Part shown: piece by piece, positions 56,731 to 64,000 of the stretch
Layout: every line of letters starts with the position of its first letter
Position numbering within the stretch: position 1 is the first letter of the stretch
Notes under the pieces: model-generated
Seen by the model: the letters and a program-made list of their open reading frames with translations, nothing else
Database searches by the model: none
What the model was told of the DNA's origin: nothing
Made by a program: the position numbers and the translations under genes
Source of the DNA: Prevotella sp.
Lineage (GTDB): Bacteria > Bacteroidota > Bacteroidia > Bacteroidales > Bacteroidaceae
Reading direction: 5' to 3'
Assembly: GCA_017459445.1 (NCBI GenBank)
Contig: JAFUDJ010000032.1
Location: 1-64,000, forward strand
DNA length: 64,000 nucleotides

Positions 56731-58059
56731 ATGGCAAGACAACAACGACTATTTCCTCAAGGTAAGTACATTCTGCGTACTCCCCGTAAGTCTCAGAACG
56801 GCCAAGTATACGCTGTCTATCTCTATTATTATTGGCTAGGTAAGCAAGTTCGACGCTCAGTTGATTTAACCGTAGCCCTCAAGGACTGGAACCAAGATGC
56901 CAATGGTGGAGCCGGCGAGTTCCGTCCGTCATACGGTCCCAACTATAAAGAACGTAATGCTTATCTGAGAGAACTGATGCACGATATCGATTCCAAGATA
57001 ATGGATTATATCAAACAGCATGGTGAGATAGATGGCGATACCATAGAGGCATTTGTCTCTGGTGATGATAAAGTCTTACGTTCCGATAACGGTATAGACT
57101 TCATCGAGTTCGCTAAGCAGCGTTTCATTGACCGTTATAACTCTGGCAAGATTGGCGTTAGTTCCAGGGAGAATGGCATCAGCTATATCAACCAGTTCGG
57201 CAAGTTCCTCAAACAAGAGCATCGGGGTAGTCATGGTGAGAATAAAGAACTGCTCTATCTTGGTGAGATAACGGAACAGCTTGTACTCGACTTCCGGAAC
57301 TGGCAGCTTGGTAATGACAGGAAGGTAGATACCGTAAACAAAGTAGTACAAGCTATCGCCGGGGTATGCAGTTATGCTTCCCAGATGAAATATGTCCCGA
57401 TTGAAGTCACGCTGGCCATCAAAGACCTGCATCTGTCTGATAAGTCACTTGATGCTGATGAAGTCAGAGTTAAGTATCTTACAGAAGAACAATTAAAGGA
57501 GTTCGCCAGCATCCGTGAGACACTGCCGCATATCCGAATGAAGGAGTTCCACGATATGTTTATGTTCAGTTTCTATGCCTGTGGCCTTCGACTGATTGAT
57601 ATGATGACGTTGCGCTGGGTGGACATTGACTTCAAAAAGCAAGTCATTAGGAAAGTACAAGTTAAGACACGTAACCGTAATGTTATACCAATAAGAGAAG
57701 CTGCAATCGAGATACTTGACCGTTGGAAAGGTAGATATAAGGTCTTTGTGTTCGGTCTGCTGCCGGACAAGTTCGACTTGAACAACGATGAAGAGTTGCG
57801 TAGACGTCGCAACTCTGTAACCAATACTATCAATACTTCACTGAAGCGGCAGTCGAAGTTCGCTAACTTCGAATTTGAGATAACTTTCCATTGGGCCAGA
57901 CACACTTGGGCAGTTCTTGCACTAGAAAAGGGAGTCGAGATAAACAAGATAAGCAGACTTCTAGGTCATGTCTCTAGTGCCATTTCAGAGCGCATATACG
58001 CGGAATTCCTGCCTGATACTTTGGGAGAGGTAGTAGATGGACTAGATTTCAAGTTCTGA
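56731..58059 (+). CDS. Tyrosine recombinase (integrase) 1
   Basis: ATG 56731 (MARQQRLFPQ) gives 442 residues. An N-terminal Arm-type and SAM-like domain (about 1-215) is followed by the catalytic domain with R287 (GLRLIDMMTLRW), H387-x-x-R390 (HWARHTWA) and Y423 (RIYAEF). It resembles Bacteroidetes phage/ICE integrases. It is convergent with a paralogue at 59210-60535, with two unknown genes between them. Confidence 0.9.
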   Translation: MARQQRLFPQGKYILRTPRKSQNGQVYAVYLYYYWLGKQVRRSVDLTVALKDWNQDANGGAGEFRPSYGPNYKERNAYLRELMHDIDSKIMDYIKQHGEIDGDTIEAFVSGDDKVLRSDNGIDFIEFAKQRFIDRYNSGKIGVSSRENGISYINQFGKFLKQEHRGSHGENKELLYLGEITEQLVLDFRNWQLGNDRKVDTVNKVVQAIAGVCSYASQMKYVPIEVTLAIKDLHLSDKSLDADEVRVKYLTEEQLKEFASIRETLPHIRMKEFHDMFMFSFYACGLRLIDMMTLRWVDIDFKKQVIRKVQVKTRNRNVIPIREAAIEILDRWKGRYKVFVFGLLPDKFDLNNDEELRRRRNSVTNTINTSLKRQSKFANFEFEITFHWARHTWAVLALEKGVEINKISRLLGHVSSAISERIYAEFLPDTLGEVVDGLDFKF

Positions 58060-58085
58060 AGGGGTATTTTCTATGCCATGCACTT

Positions 58086-58553
58086 TTATTCTCTTTTTTT
58101 TGTATCTTCACGGCAGATAGGTATGATTTCATATTCCTCAAGGATTTCATCATATTCCTTTAAATCTTTGATGGCATCCTCTTCACTTAGATAAACTTCT
58201 GGGTGCAACATGAATTTTTCACGACTTGTCATTAAGCCTTTATCGAAAACCATGCCGTCAGCTTTACGAACAGGTAAGTAGAAAGTGTCTGCTAATGCAT
58301 AGCAAATTTTCTTTTCGACATAACTAACCACCTTTTCCTTCTGAGATTTTATCCAATTCCATGACTGTGATGGGCAGTCAATATGACAACTTACTTTAAA
58401 CTCTCCGCCCTCATCCAGCCAGATAAAGGTAGTAGTACTCATCTTCCGTGTGTTGTATCCTTCATTGACGTAGATGCGTTTCAAACCATTTTTTTCCCAG
58501 ACTTTGTAACCAAGTCTTTCAGCTAGTTCGTAGATATTATGTTTCTTGTTCAT
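58086..58553 (-). CDS. Unrecognised protein between integrases
   Basis: The 155-residue product begins MNKKHNIYELAERLGYKVW, possibly a small winged-helix start, then a beta-rich part (TTTFIWLDEGGEFKVSCHIDC). The end is acidic. It has no known motif. The strand is the same as integrase 2. Confidence 0.6.
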   Translation of the reverse strand: MNKKHNIYELAERLGYKVWEKNGLKRIYVNEGYNTRKMSTTTFIWLDEGGEFKVSCHIDCPSQSWNWIKSQKEKVVSYVEKKICYALADTFYLPVRKADGMVFDKGLMTSREKFMLHPEVYLSEEDAIKDLKEYDEILEEYEIIPICREDTKKRE

Positions 58554-58643
58554 AGCCTTGATGTCTTATGTTAATGTTTAAATGTGTAGCAGAAACTCTT
58601 TGTTCCTGTTAAGAAGATGGTCTAGTATTAATAAAAGAGTCAT

Positions 58644-59180
58644 TTATGAACTCTGAAATGTTTGGCTCGCTCCATCCGGTGTAGATACGACCTTCTGCTT
58701 TCTTAGCCACTTCATAAACATTTCTTTCACATACTGTAGAGTTCTTGGTTGATAGGCCCTTTTACCTTCATAGGTATTCAGGACTTTTACCCAACGTGGT
58801 CTCCGTTTACTTCCTTGATTCTTCCATGTCCAATAGAAAGCATACATATTCTCTTCAGCGGATTTTTTTTGTTCCTCCAACACAGGATAAAGTTTGTCGA
58901 AGTTATCTATTATATCCTGCGTTTCATCTGGAGAGATAAAATAAGTCCTACCCATGGTGTTGCCTGTTGATCCCTTGCAAAAACCGCTGTGATGCCACTC
59001 CATATCACATTTAAAGTAAATCTCGTATAGCAGCCTTACCTCTTTAGCTGAAATGTTCTTTTTGACAGCCTTGGTTATAAACTTGGCAGCTTGTCCTGCC
59101 GTTAAATTTGTTTGTGAAGCGATGTAATGTCGTTCGCTTACAACCTTGTTTGTTAATCCAAGTTGATTTGCTAATGCCAT
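58644..59180 (-). CDS. Unrecognised basic protein between integrases
   Basis: The 178-residue product has MALANQLGLTNKVVSERHY and a helical middle with a tryptophan-rich segment (YAFYWTWKNQGSKRRPRW). The basic and aromatic mix could suit DNA binding, for instance an excisionase-like or regulatory role near integrase 2. No family was recognised. Confidence 0.6.
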   Translation of the reverse strand: MALANQLGLTNKVVSERHYIASQTNLTAGQAAKFITKAVKKNISAKEVRLLYEIYFKCDMEWHHSGFCKGSTGNTMGRTYFISPDETQDIIDNFDKLYPVLEEQKKSAEENMYAFYWTWKNQGSKRRPRWVKVLNTYEGKRAYQPRTLQYVKEMFMKWLRKQKVVSTPDGASQTFQSS

Positions 59181-59209
59181 AATGATATTTTTACGATAAT
59201 AATAGATGA

Positions 59210-60535
59210 TTATTCAATGTCAAAGTCGTACTTCAGCTTGCGGATGGCTTCAGCTTTATTGTCCCCTGTCCAGCGGGCGTACACCTTCTCGGTAACTTCT
59301 ACGTTGGCGTGCCCCATCAACTCGCTTATCATGCTTATTGGCATACCTTGCTCTAAGGCATTAACTGCCCAAGAGTGACGAGCCATATGAAACGTCACCT
59401 TTTTGTCAAGTTGTGTTTTCTTCGAAATACTATCGAGCGTCTTGTTGATTGACCTTGTGATAGAGTTACGTCTTGTTCTCAGCCTTTCCTCTTCTTTCAA
59501 ATCAAAGTCATCCGGCAGCAGTCCGAAGACGAAGACATTGTGACGACCCTTCCACTTCTCAAGAATCTCTATTGCTTTTTTTGTAAGCGGGATAATGTTA
59601 CGGCCACGAGTCTTTACCTGTATCTTGCACAATTCTTTCTTCTCTAAGTCAACGTCATACCACCTTAATGTAATAATGTCACTGATTCTGAGACCACATG
59701 AAAGATATGAGAACTTGAACATTTCAAGCACATCAACTTGCTTGTTACTTATGATACCCCTGTCAATTTTGACGAGTTTGCCAATCTCTCCTGTCGTTAG
59801 GTACTTGATTGACCTTGCTGAACTATCATCTAAGCTGTCCTCCAGGACGATGTCAGCAATTGCTTGAGCAGATGCTTTGCAGAGTAACCCGTCATCAGAA
59901 GCCTGTCTGCATACCTTGCTGATAGTCTCCAAATATTTTTCAACAGTGTCGGTTTTGCGCCCACGCTCAAGCCCCCATGCCAAGAAGTCACGCACTATAT
60001 CCTCAGTAATGTTGCCTACGAAGAGTTCACTTTTCTGCTCACATTCCTTGTCATTCAAAAAGTTCTTGAACTGATTCAGAATAGAAACAGAGTTCTTGTA
60101 GGTAGATATTCTTATCTTACGTTTCATGTACTGCTTCTCTAATAGTTCTAGTGCATAGGCAACAAAGCCCTGCCCCTTGTCTGCACGCAGTGGTCTATCG
60201 TCACCATAGATAAAGCCCTGGATGATGTCCGGACTAATCTCACCGTTCTGTTCAACATAGTCGAAGATGCTACCGTCAACTTTTCTAAGCAACTTCTGTA
60301 GTTGCTGATTTTTCTTCCTGTAGTTGGCTCCGTAACTTGCCCGAAGTTCGCCGATGCCGTGGTTTGCGTTCTGATTCCAGTCCTTTGCCATAGCTAGGAT
60401 ACTTGTGCTCCACCTGATTTTTTTACCGCTGCAGAAGTAGCAAAGATAGATAGGGTACAGCTTCTCCTCGTCGACCTTTGTCGGCGTTCGAAGGGAGAAA
60501 CTTCCCTGCGGATACTTTCGTGCAACCCTACCCAT
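59210..60535 (-). CDS. Tyrosine recombinase (integrase) 2
   Basis: The 441-residue product is a paralogue of integrase 1 along its whole length (PQGSFSLRTP / KDWNQNAN / GELRASYGANY / GLRISDIITLRW / HMARHSWAVNALEQG / EKVYARW). The Arg, His-x-x-Arg and Tyr residues are present. It is divergent from a short gene upstream (60555-60782). The pair bounds a small island. Confidence 0.9.
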   Translation of the reverse strand: MGRVARKYPQGSFSLRTPTKVDEEKLYPIYLCYFCSGKKIRWSTSILAMAKDWNQNANHGIGELRASYGANYRKKNQQLQKLLRKVDGSIFDYVEQNGEISPDIIQGFIYGDDRPLRADKGQGFVAYALELLEKQYMKRKIRISTYKNSVSILNQFKNFLNDKECEQKSELFVGNITEDIVRDFLAWGLERGRKTDTVEKYLETISKVCRQASDDGLLCKASAQAIADIVLEDSLDDSSARSIKYLTTGEIGKLVKIDRGIISNKQVDVLEMFKFSYLSCGLRISDIITLRWYDVDLEKKELCKIQVKTRGRNIIPLTKKAIEILEKWKGRHNVFVFGLLPDDFDLKEEERLRTRRNSITRSINKTLDSISKKTQLDKKVTFHMARHSWAVNALEQGMPISMISELMGHANVEVTEKVYARWTGDNKAEAIRKLKYDFDIE

Positions 60536-60554
60536 CTCTGTAATTAGCTAATCG

Positions 60555-60782
60555 TTAAATAAGCGTATTAAATTCGTCAATATTGGGTTCACTATTACAC
60601 TGACCCTTGTTGTGAAACTTACTGTAGCCGTAATTGTATGCGTCATTGTACGATTTGCAACCACATCCACAGATATCGTCTATAATGTTTTTGTTACTAA
60701 AGTCAATGATGACATACCTGCCACTGCCTGTTCGCTTAATTCCCCATTCACGGTTAAGTACTTTGCTTACTTCTTTGTTCAT
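60555..60782 (-). CDS. Small unrecognised island protein
   Basis: The 75-residue product (MNKEVSKVLNREWGIKRTGSGRYVIIDFSNKN...) has a short CGCGCKS cysteine motif in the middle. It lies 19 bp before integrase 2. A small regulator is possible; no family matched. Confidence 0.5.
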   Translation of the reverse strand: MNKEVSKVLNREWGIKRTGSGRYVIIDFSNKNIIDDICGCGCKSYNDAYNYGYSKFHNKGQCNSEPNIDEFNTLI

Positions 60783-60867
60783 AATTGTTGTCTGTTTAAT
60801 GAGTTTTCAATTATATACACCGTTATCCCAGAACTTAACAAGATTATACTGAGACTACGATTACTGA

Positions 60868-61905
60868 TTATTGTCTATAGGTTATTTTGATCTTTGCATC
60901 AAAAGCGGTTGCTGCAACTTGCGTATACTGAGAGATGCTCACTTCTGTTAATGCAGTACAGCCGGAAAATGCGAAATCCTTAATCACTTTCAGAGAGTCG
61001 GGTAAATAAAGATTCGTTAGTCCTATGCAGTTTTCGAAAGCATTCCTGCCGATGACTTCCACCCCTTCCTTGATAGTCAGTCGAATTAAGTTGCTACAAT
61101 CTTTGAATGCCCTATTCTCTATTCTTCTAATCGATTGAGAAATTTCAATTAGCCTTAACCCCGTACAATAACAAAACGCTTCTTCTTCAATTGTTACTAC
61201 GTCACTTGGAATACTATAAAGATTTAAGAAATGCGGAGCCAGTATCTTCTTCGCAAAGAGTTTCTTTCTGATAGAACGCTGTTTCGGTTTCTGGGGACAA
61301 TAGCTGTTGCTAATTTTCAAGAAACTTGTTGCTGGTATGCAGCAATGAACCGTAATGTCCTCGCCACAACCTTCAAATACCCGTTTGCTTACTCTGATTT
61401 TGTTAGTTGTCATTATTACCGTCCTGAGATTCCAGCACTCGGTGAATGCTCTGCCCATAGAGATGACTGAACGTGGTATCGTTATTTTTTTTAAGCTAAT
61501 GCACATTTTAAAGCAATAGTCACCTATTACCTTTAAACCATCTTCCGCCATCTTAACAGCTGTAAGACTAATGCAACCATCGAACATACTATCTGGCAGT
61601 TCTTCAATAGATGATGGGATGTCAGCAGATTCGACACGTCGACAGCCTTTGAATGCGCCCTTTCCAATGTACTTAACACACTTAGCGATTTGTACGCTCC
61701 TAAGCGACTCACAACCCTCAAAGGCGCAACTGCCAATTCTCTTGAGCGTTTTGGGAAAGACAACATTCGTGACATCTTTACACCCTTTAAATGCATCTTG
61801 CTTTATAGCAACTATGCCTTCCGGAATAATGACAACACCTTTTGCATCAACAGAACACTTGCAGAGTACCTCGCCGTTTGTTGAAATAATAAATTTCTCG
61901 TTCAT
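60868..61905 (-). CDS. BspA-like leucine-rich repeat protein
   Basis: The 345-residue product has at least ten repeats of the LRR_5 type (IGSCAFEGCESLRSVQIA, IENRAFKDCSNLIRLTI, IGRNAFENCIGLTNLYLP). No signal peptide or sorting domain is seen, so it would stay in the cytoplasm, unlike most BspA proteins. LRR_5 proteins bind proteins or surfaces. A C-terminal ITYRQ follows the last repeat. Confidence 0.8.
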   Translation of the reverse strand: MNEKFIISTNGEVLCKCSVDAKGVVIIPEGIVAIKQDAFKGCKDVTNVVFPKTLKRIGSCAFEGCESLRSVQIAKCVKYIGKGAFKGCRRVESADIPSSIEELPDSMFDGCISLTAVKMAEDGLKVIGDYCFKMCISLKKITIPRSVISMGRAFTECWNLRTVIMTTNKIRVSKRVFEGCGEDITVHCCIPATSFLKISNSYCPQKPKQRSIRKKLFAKKILAPHFLNLYSIPSDVVTIEEEAFCYCTGLRLIEISQSIRRIENRAFKDCSNLIRLTIKEGVEVIGRNAFENCIGLTNLYLPDSLKVIKDFAFSGCTALTEVSISQYTQVAATAFDAKIKITYRQ

Positions 61906-62004
61906 TTTTAAGTTGTTGTTTGTGCAACCGTCGCTCTTGACGGACCTGCTATCTTGATATCAAGTACAATCAAGTAGCAACGGCTGCCGGTTATACATCT
62001 AATT

Positions 62005-63042
62005 TTACTTTACTTCATATATAGTGCAATCATCGACGTTCTTTTCCCCCTTCTTGCTTGCCTGAGAGTTACTTTTACGAGTTTTCTTCGCTTTCCTTGC
62101 CGCTTTAAGTTCTTCGGCAAGCCTGTTGAAGTATTCTACGTTCTCATTGAATCTCTTGTCTGACAAGTCCGGAACGAAGCACTTAGCACGCTCTTCTTCA
62201 CTGAGATTCTTCTCGAATTTTTGAACGATATCTCTAATCATGTGAGCGTCATAATCCTGCGGTGACAGACATTCAATCTTCTTGACTGTTGCAGAGTCAA
62301 GATGAAAAAGCGAGGTCAGAAACACATCAAGGCGTTCGTTGTTGCGCTTGATGACAATCTGTTCTGCAAGATAGCGCTTCCTCAAGAAGTTGTTACTGAA
62401 TCCAGCGTCATTCAGCATTCGCAGAATCTCCAGAGCCTTCCTGGGGTTGCTTTCCGGCAGTTCACCCTCGTTGCTGATGAAACGACTCAGCACCAACGGG
62501 TTCAAGGCTTTGTGATTGTTGCACAGATAGCGACTAGCATTAGAAATCGAATAGCCGAGTTGCGTACACAAATTAACCGCAATCAGAGTCTCATCTTTCG
62601 GATTGTGAATGTAAGCACTCTTGATATAGTCCTTAGAAGACCAGCACTTGGGGGTGGAGTTGATGTCCATAATGATTGACATGATGTCCTGACCTTGAAT
62701 GTCCTCTTTCCCATACACGTTAGCGTAGATGAAGTCTGTAAATTTTATATCACTTCCTTCTTTCTGCATTTCATCGAAGAGTTGCAATGCACACTTGCTG
62801 CGATGCTGACCATCAATGATTACATAATAATCATTAGAGGGGTTCTCTAAAGGCTGCTTTGTACGCATGTCATACAAGACAACGTCTTTGTCTTGGATGT
62901 CCTGATACTTAACAACGAGGATGGGATCTAGTACTCGGCCGACTTTCTTGATAGCCTTCATCAATCTCTGAGGTGCAACATCGCGGTTGCCGTCGATTGT
63001 TGCGAACTGTACTGTTGCCAGTGGTAATTGTTTAATGTTCAT
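62005..63042 (-). CDS. DGQHR/ParB-like domain protein
   Basis: The 345-residue product has the ParB-Srx-like block VIIDGQHRSKCALQLF (about 73-88) and MDINSTPKCWSSKDYIKSAY (about 125-145), then a helical C-terminal half with a lysine-rich end. DGQHR proteins sit in mobile and defence islands (for instance DndB-like) and use the ParB fold, which can bind CTP or nucleotides. It is convergent with none and follows a promoter-poor gap. Role unknown. Confidence 0.75.
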   Translation of the reverse strand: MNIKQLPLATVQFATIDGNRDVAPQRLMKAIKKVGRVLDPILVVKYQDIQDKDVVLYDMRTKQPLENPSNDYYVIIDGQHRSKCALQLFDEMQKEGSDIKFTDFIYANVYGKEDIQGQDIMSIIMDINSTPKCWSSKDYIKSAYIHNPKDETLIAVNLCTQLGYSISNASRYLCNNHKALNPLVLSRFISNEGELPESNPRKALEILRMLNDAGFSNNFLRKRYLAEQIVIKRNNERLDVFLTSLFHLDSATVKKIECLSPQDYDAHMIRDIVQKFEKNLSEEERAKCFVPDLSDKRFNENVEYFNRLAEELKAARKAKKTRKSNSQASKKGEKNVDDCTIYEVK

Positions 63043-63304
63043 AATACATGAATTTTATTGTTTCTCGGCAATATCGCCGTCTACAACAAAAACATCAAGA
63101 AATATACCTATCTTGGCATAGGTGACAAAACATGAAAACTCATGGAAAATTGCATACGGGGATTTTTTTCTTTGATTTCCCCGAAAAATCCCTGAAATGG
63201 CAGAAAAAATGCTTTTTTTGTCAGTATGACAAGAGACATAATGACAAAAAAGTGTGCATCTATAAGACACACACTTTAGAAAACAAGAATTCGTTATTCG
63301 AGAA
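63043..63304. other. AT-rich gap before DGQHR gene
   Basis: A short minus-strand frame (63055-63270) shows no protein-like pattern and is not accepted. A repeated TTTTTTTCTTTG/CTTTTTTTGTC texture and an AATTCG-rich part are the only features. Confidence 0.5.
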
Positions 63305-64000
63305 TCACATATTTTTTATCGAACTATTCAGATATTGTGTAATAATGACCTCTATGATATTTCGTTCACTTTCTATTTCTTTTGTTTCATACATGAAACT
63401 TTTCCTTTCACTTATTTTATCAATAAGGTTATTATCCATAGCATATGAATTGATTTTTTTGTCAAGTATTTCTGGACCAGCATCCATAACACCTTTCCTA
63501 CTTAACATACCAAGAACATTATATACCAGTGAAAGATTGAACCCACCCACGAATTTTTTCGTAGGAGCCGACTTGACTAGTTTTTCTTTTATGCCTTCAA
63601 GTGATAGTATCCGGCTCATTAGGTCTTTAAAATTCGCTTGATAATATGGTTTTACGAGATTGTATTTTTTTTCGAAAAGACATCCGATGTATTTCATTGC
63701 CTTATCCTTTGCGATAGCAATTAAATCTTTAGATTCCATCCCTTTAATATAATTCAATCGGAATATACATTCATACAATCCCTCTTGGCTATCGCATGGA
63801 TGGTCAATCATAATTACAATAAGGCCTTCTACAATCTCTTTGTTAAATCCAATAACCTCATTAAGAAATATGTTGTCGCATACCAAATGAAAAAAACTTC
63901 GTTGCGGTTTTAGCAAGTCGTCTTCTGGCACACCATACTTATATTTTTCTATCTCATAATAGTAAAAATCAGTCCAGTTCTCATAAGTGATCTTGTGCTT
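63305..64000 (-). CDS. Unrecognised island protein, N-terminus beyond the window
   Basis: The frame is open to the last base of the window, so the gene starts outside. The visible 231 residues include KHKITYENWTDFYYYEIEKY, then FFHLVCDNIFLNEVIGFNKEIVEGLIVIMI and a helical C-terminal part (MLSRKGVMDAGPEILDKKI). The pattern is not catalytic in any way I recognise. GTG 63931 is an internal codon. AT-rich composition fits acquired DNA. Confidence 0.7.
   Translation of the reverse strand, partial: KHKITYENWTDFYYYEIEKYKYGVPEDDLLKPQRSFFHLVCDNIFLNEVIGFNKEIVEGLIVIMIDHPCDSQEGLYECIFRLNYIKGMESKDLIAIAKDKAMKYIGCLFEKKYNLVKPYYQANFKDLMSRILSLEGIKEKLVKSAPTKKFVGGFNLSLVYNVLGMLSRKGVMDAGPEILDKKINSYAMDNNLIDKISERKSFMYETKEIESERNIIEVIITQYLNSSIKNM

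Noticed and set aside
63055..63270. 71-residue minus-strand ORF before the DGQHR gene
   Set aside because: It has no protein-like pattern, an overlapping plus-strand frame of equal length and no coupling to neighbours.

Overview
The window looks like a Bacteroidales chromosome, most likely a Prevotella-type genome. Promoters follow the Bacteroidetes pattern TTTG-N19/20-TAnnTTTG. Gene content fits too: a BspA-like leucine-rich repeat protein, a pta-ackA acetate module, a folP-cdaA pair and Bacteroidetes-type tyrosine recombinases. No ribosomal RNA is present. Three regions can be told apart.

(1) 361-40129 is a complete Mu-like transposable prophage of about 39.8 kb. It sits in the last codons of a class A acid phosphatase gene whose 3' portion begins the window. 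The ends can be placed from a 4-bp target duplication (AAAG), matching 10-bp outer segments and inverted 15-bp sites at both ends. Left to right it holds: a repressor and a small membrane gene on the minus strand; a rightward early operon (MuA-like transposase, MuB-like ATPase, a RecA-like ATPase, DUF4406, a GemA-like protein, DUF3164); a leftward late block (terminase, portal, a MuF protein with a zinc-protease-like tail, head-tail and baseplate genes); and a rightward late block (an initiator-type tRNA, prohead protease/scaffold, capsid, lysis genes, sheath, tube, frameshifted chaperones, tape measure, baseplate and tail fibre). A diversity-generating retroelement (DGR) sits inside the second late block: a C-type-lectin-like target with its variable repeat, a template repeat with its own promoter, and a reverse transcriptase. 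All 16 template/variable differences are at template adenines. Mu-like phages with DGRs are known in Bacteroides (hankyphage); this appears to be a relative in another genus. The right arm carries two candidate minus-strand structured RNAs, a Mor-like regulator, a 41-residue protein, an ABC-ATPase/GNAT fusion and a formyltransferase-like protein. That group occupies the position of the Mu mom operon and is a candidate DNA-modification module.

(2) 40130-56600 is host core: the severed end of the phosphatase gene, a CAT-anticodon tRNA, a calcium-type P-ATPase, ribF, a CPBP protease, an ABC ATPase, a PAP2 protein, an epimerase, rnr, folP, cdaA, pta, ackA, a cobalamin adenosyltransferase and a DUF2795 gene. 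Short repeats are common here. Some lie in frame inside rnr and folP, and a GxxExxY-family nuclease-like gene with inverted flanking repeats separates pta from ackA.

(3) 56600-64000 is an accessory island with two convergent paralogous tyrosine recombinases, several unrecognised genes, a BspA-like protein, a DGQHR/ParB-like protein and a final gene cut by the window edge. It is more AT-rich than the core.

All functional names rest on motif reading alone; no database search was run.
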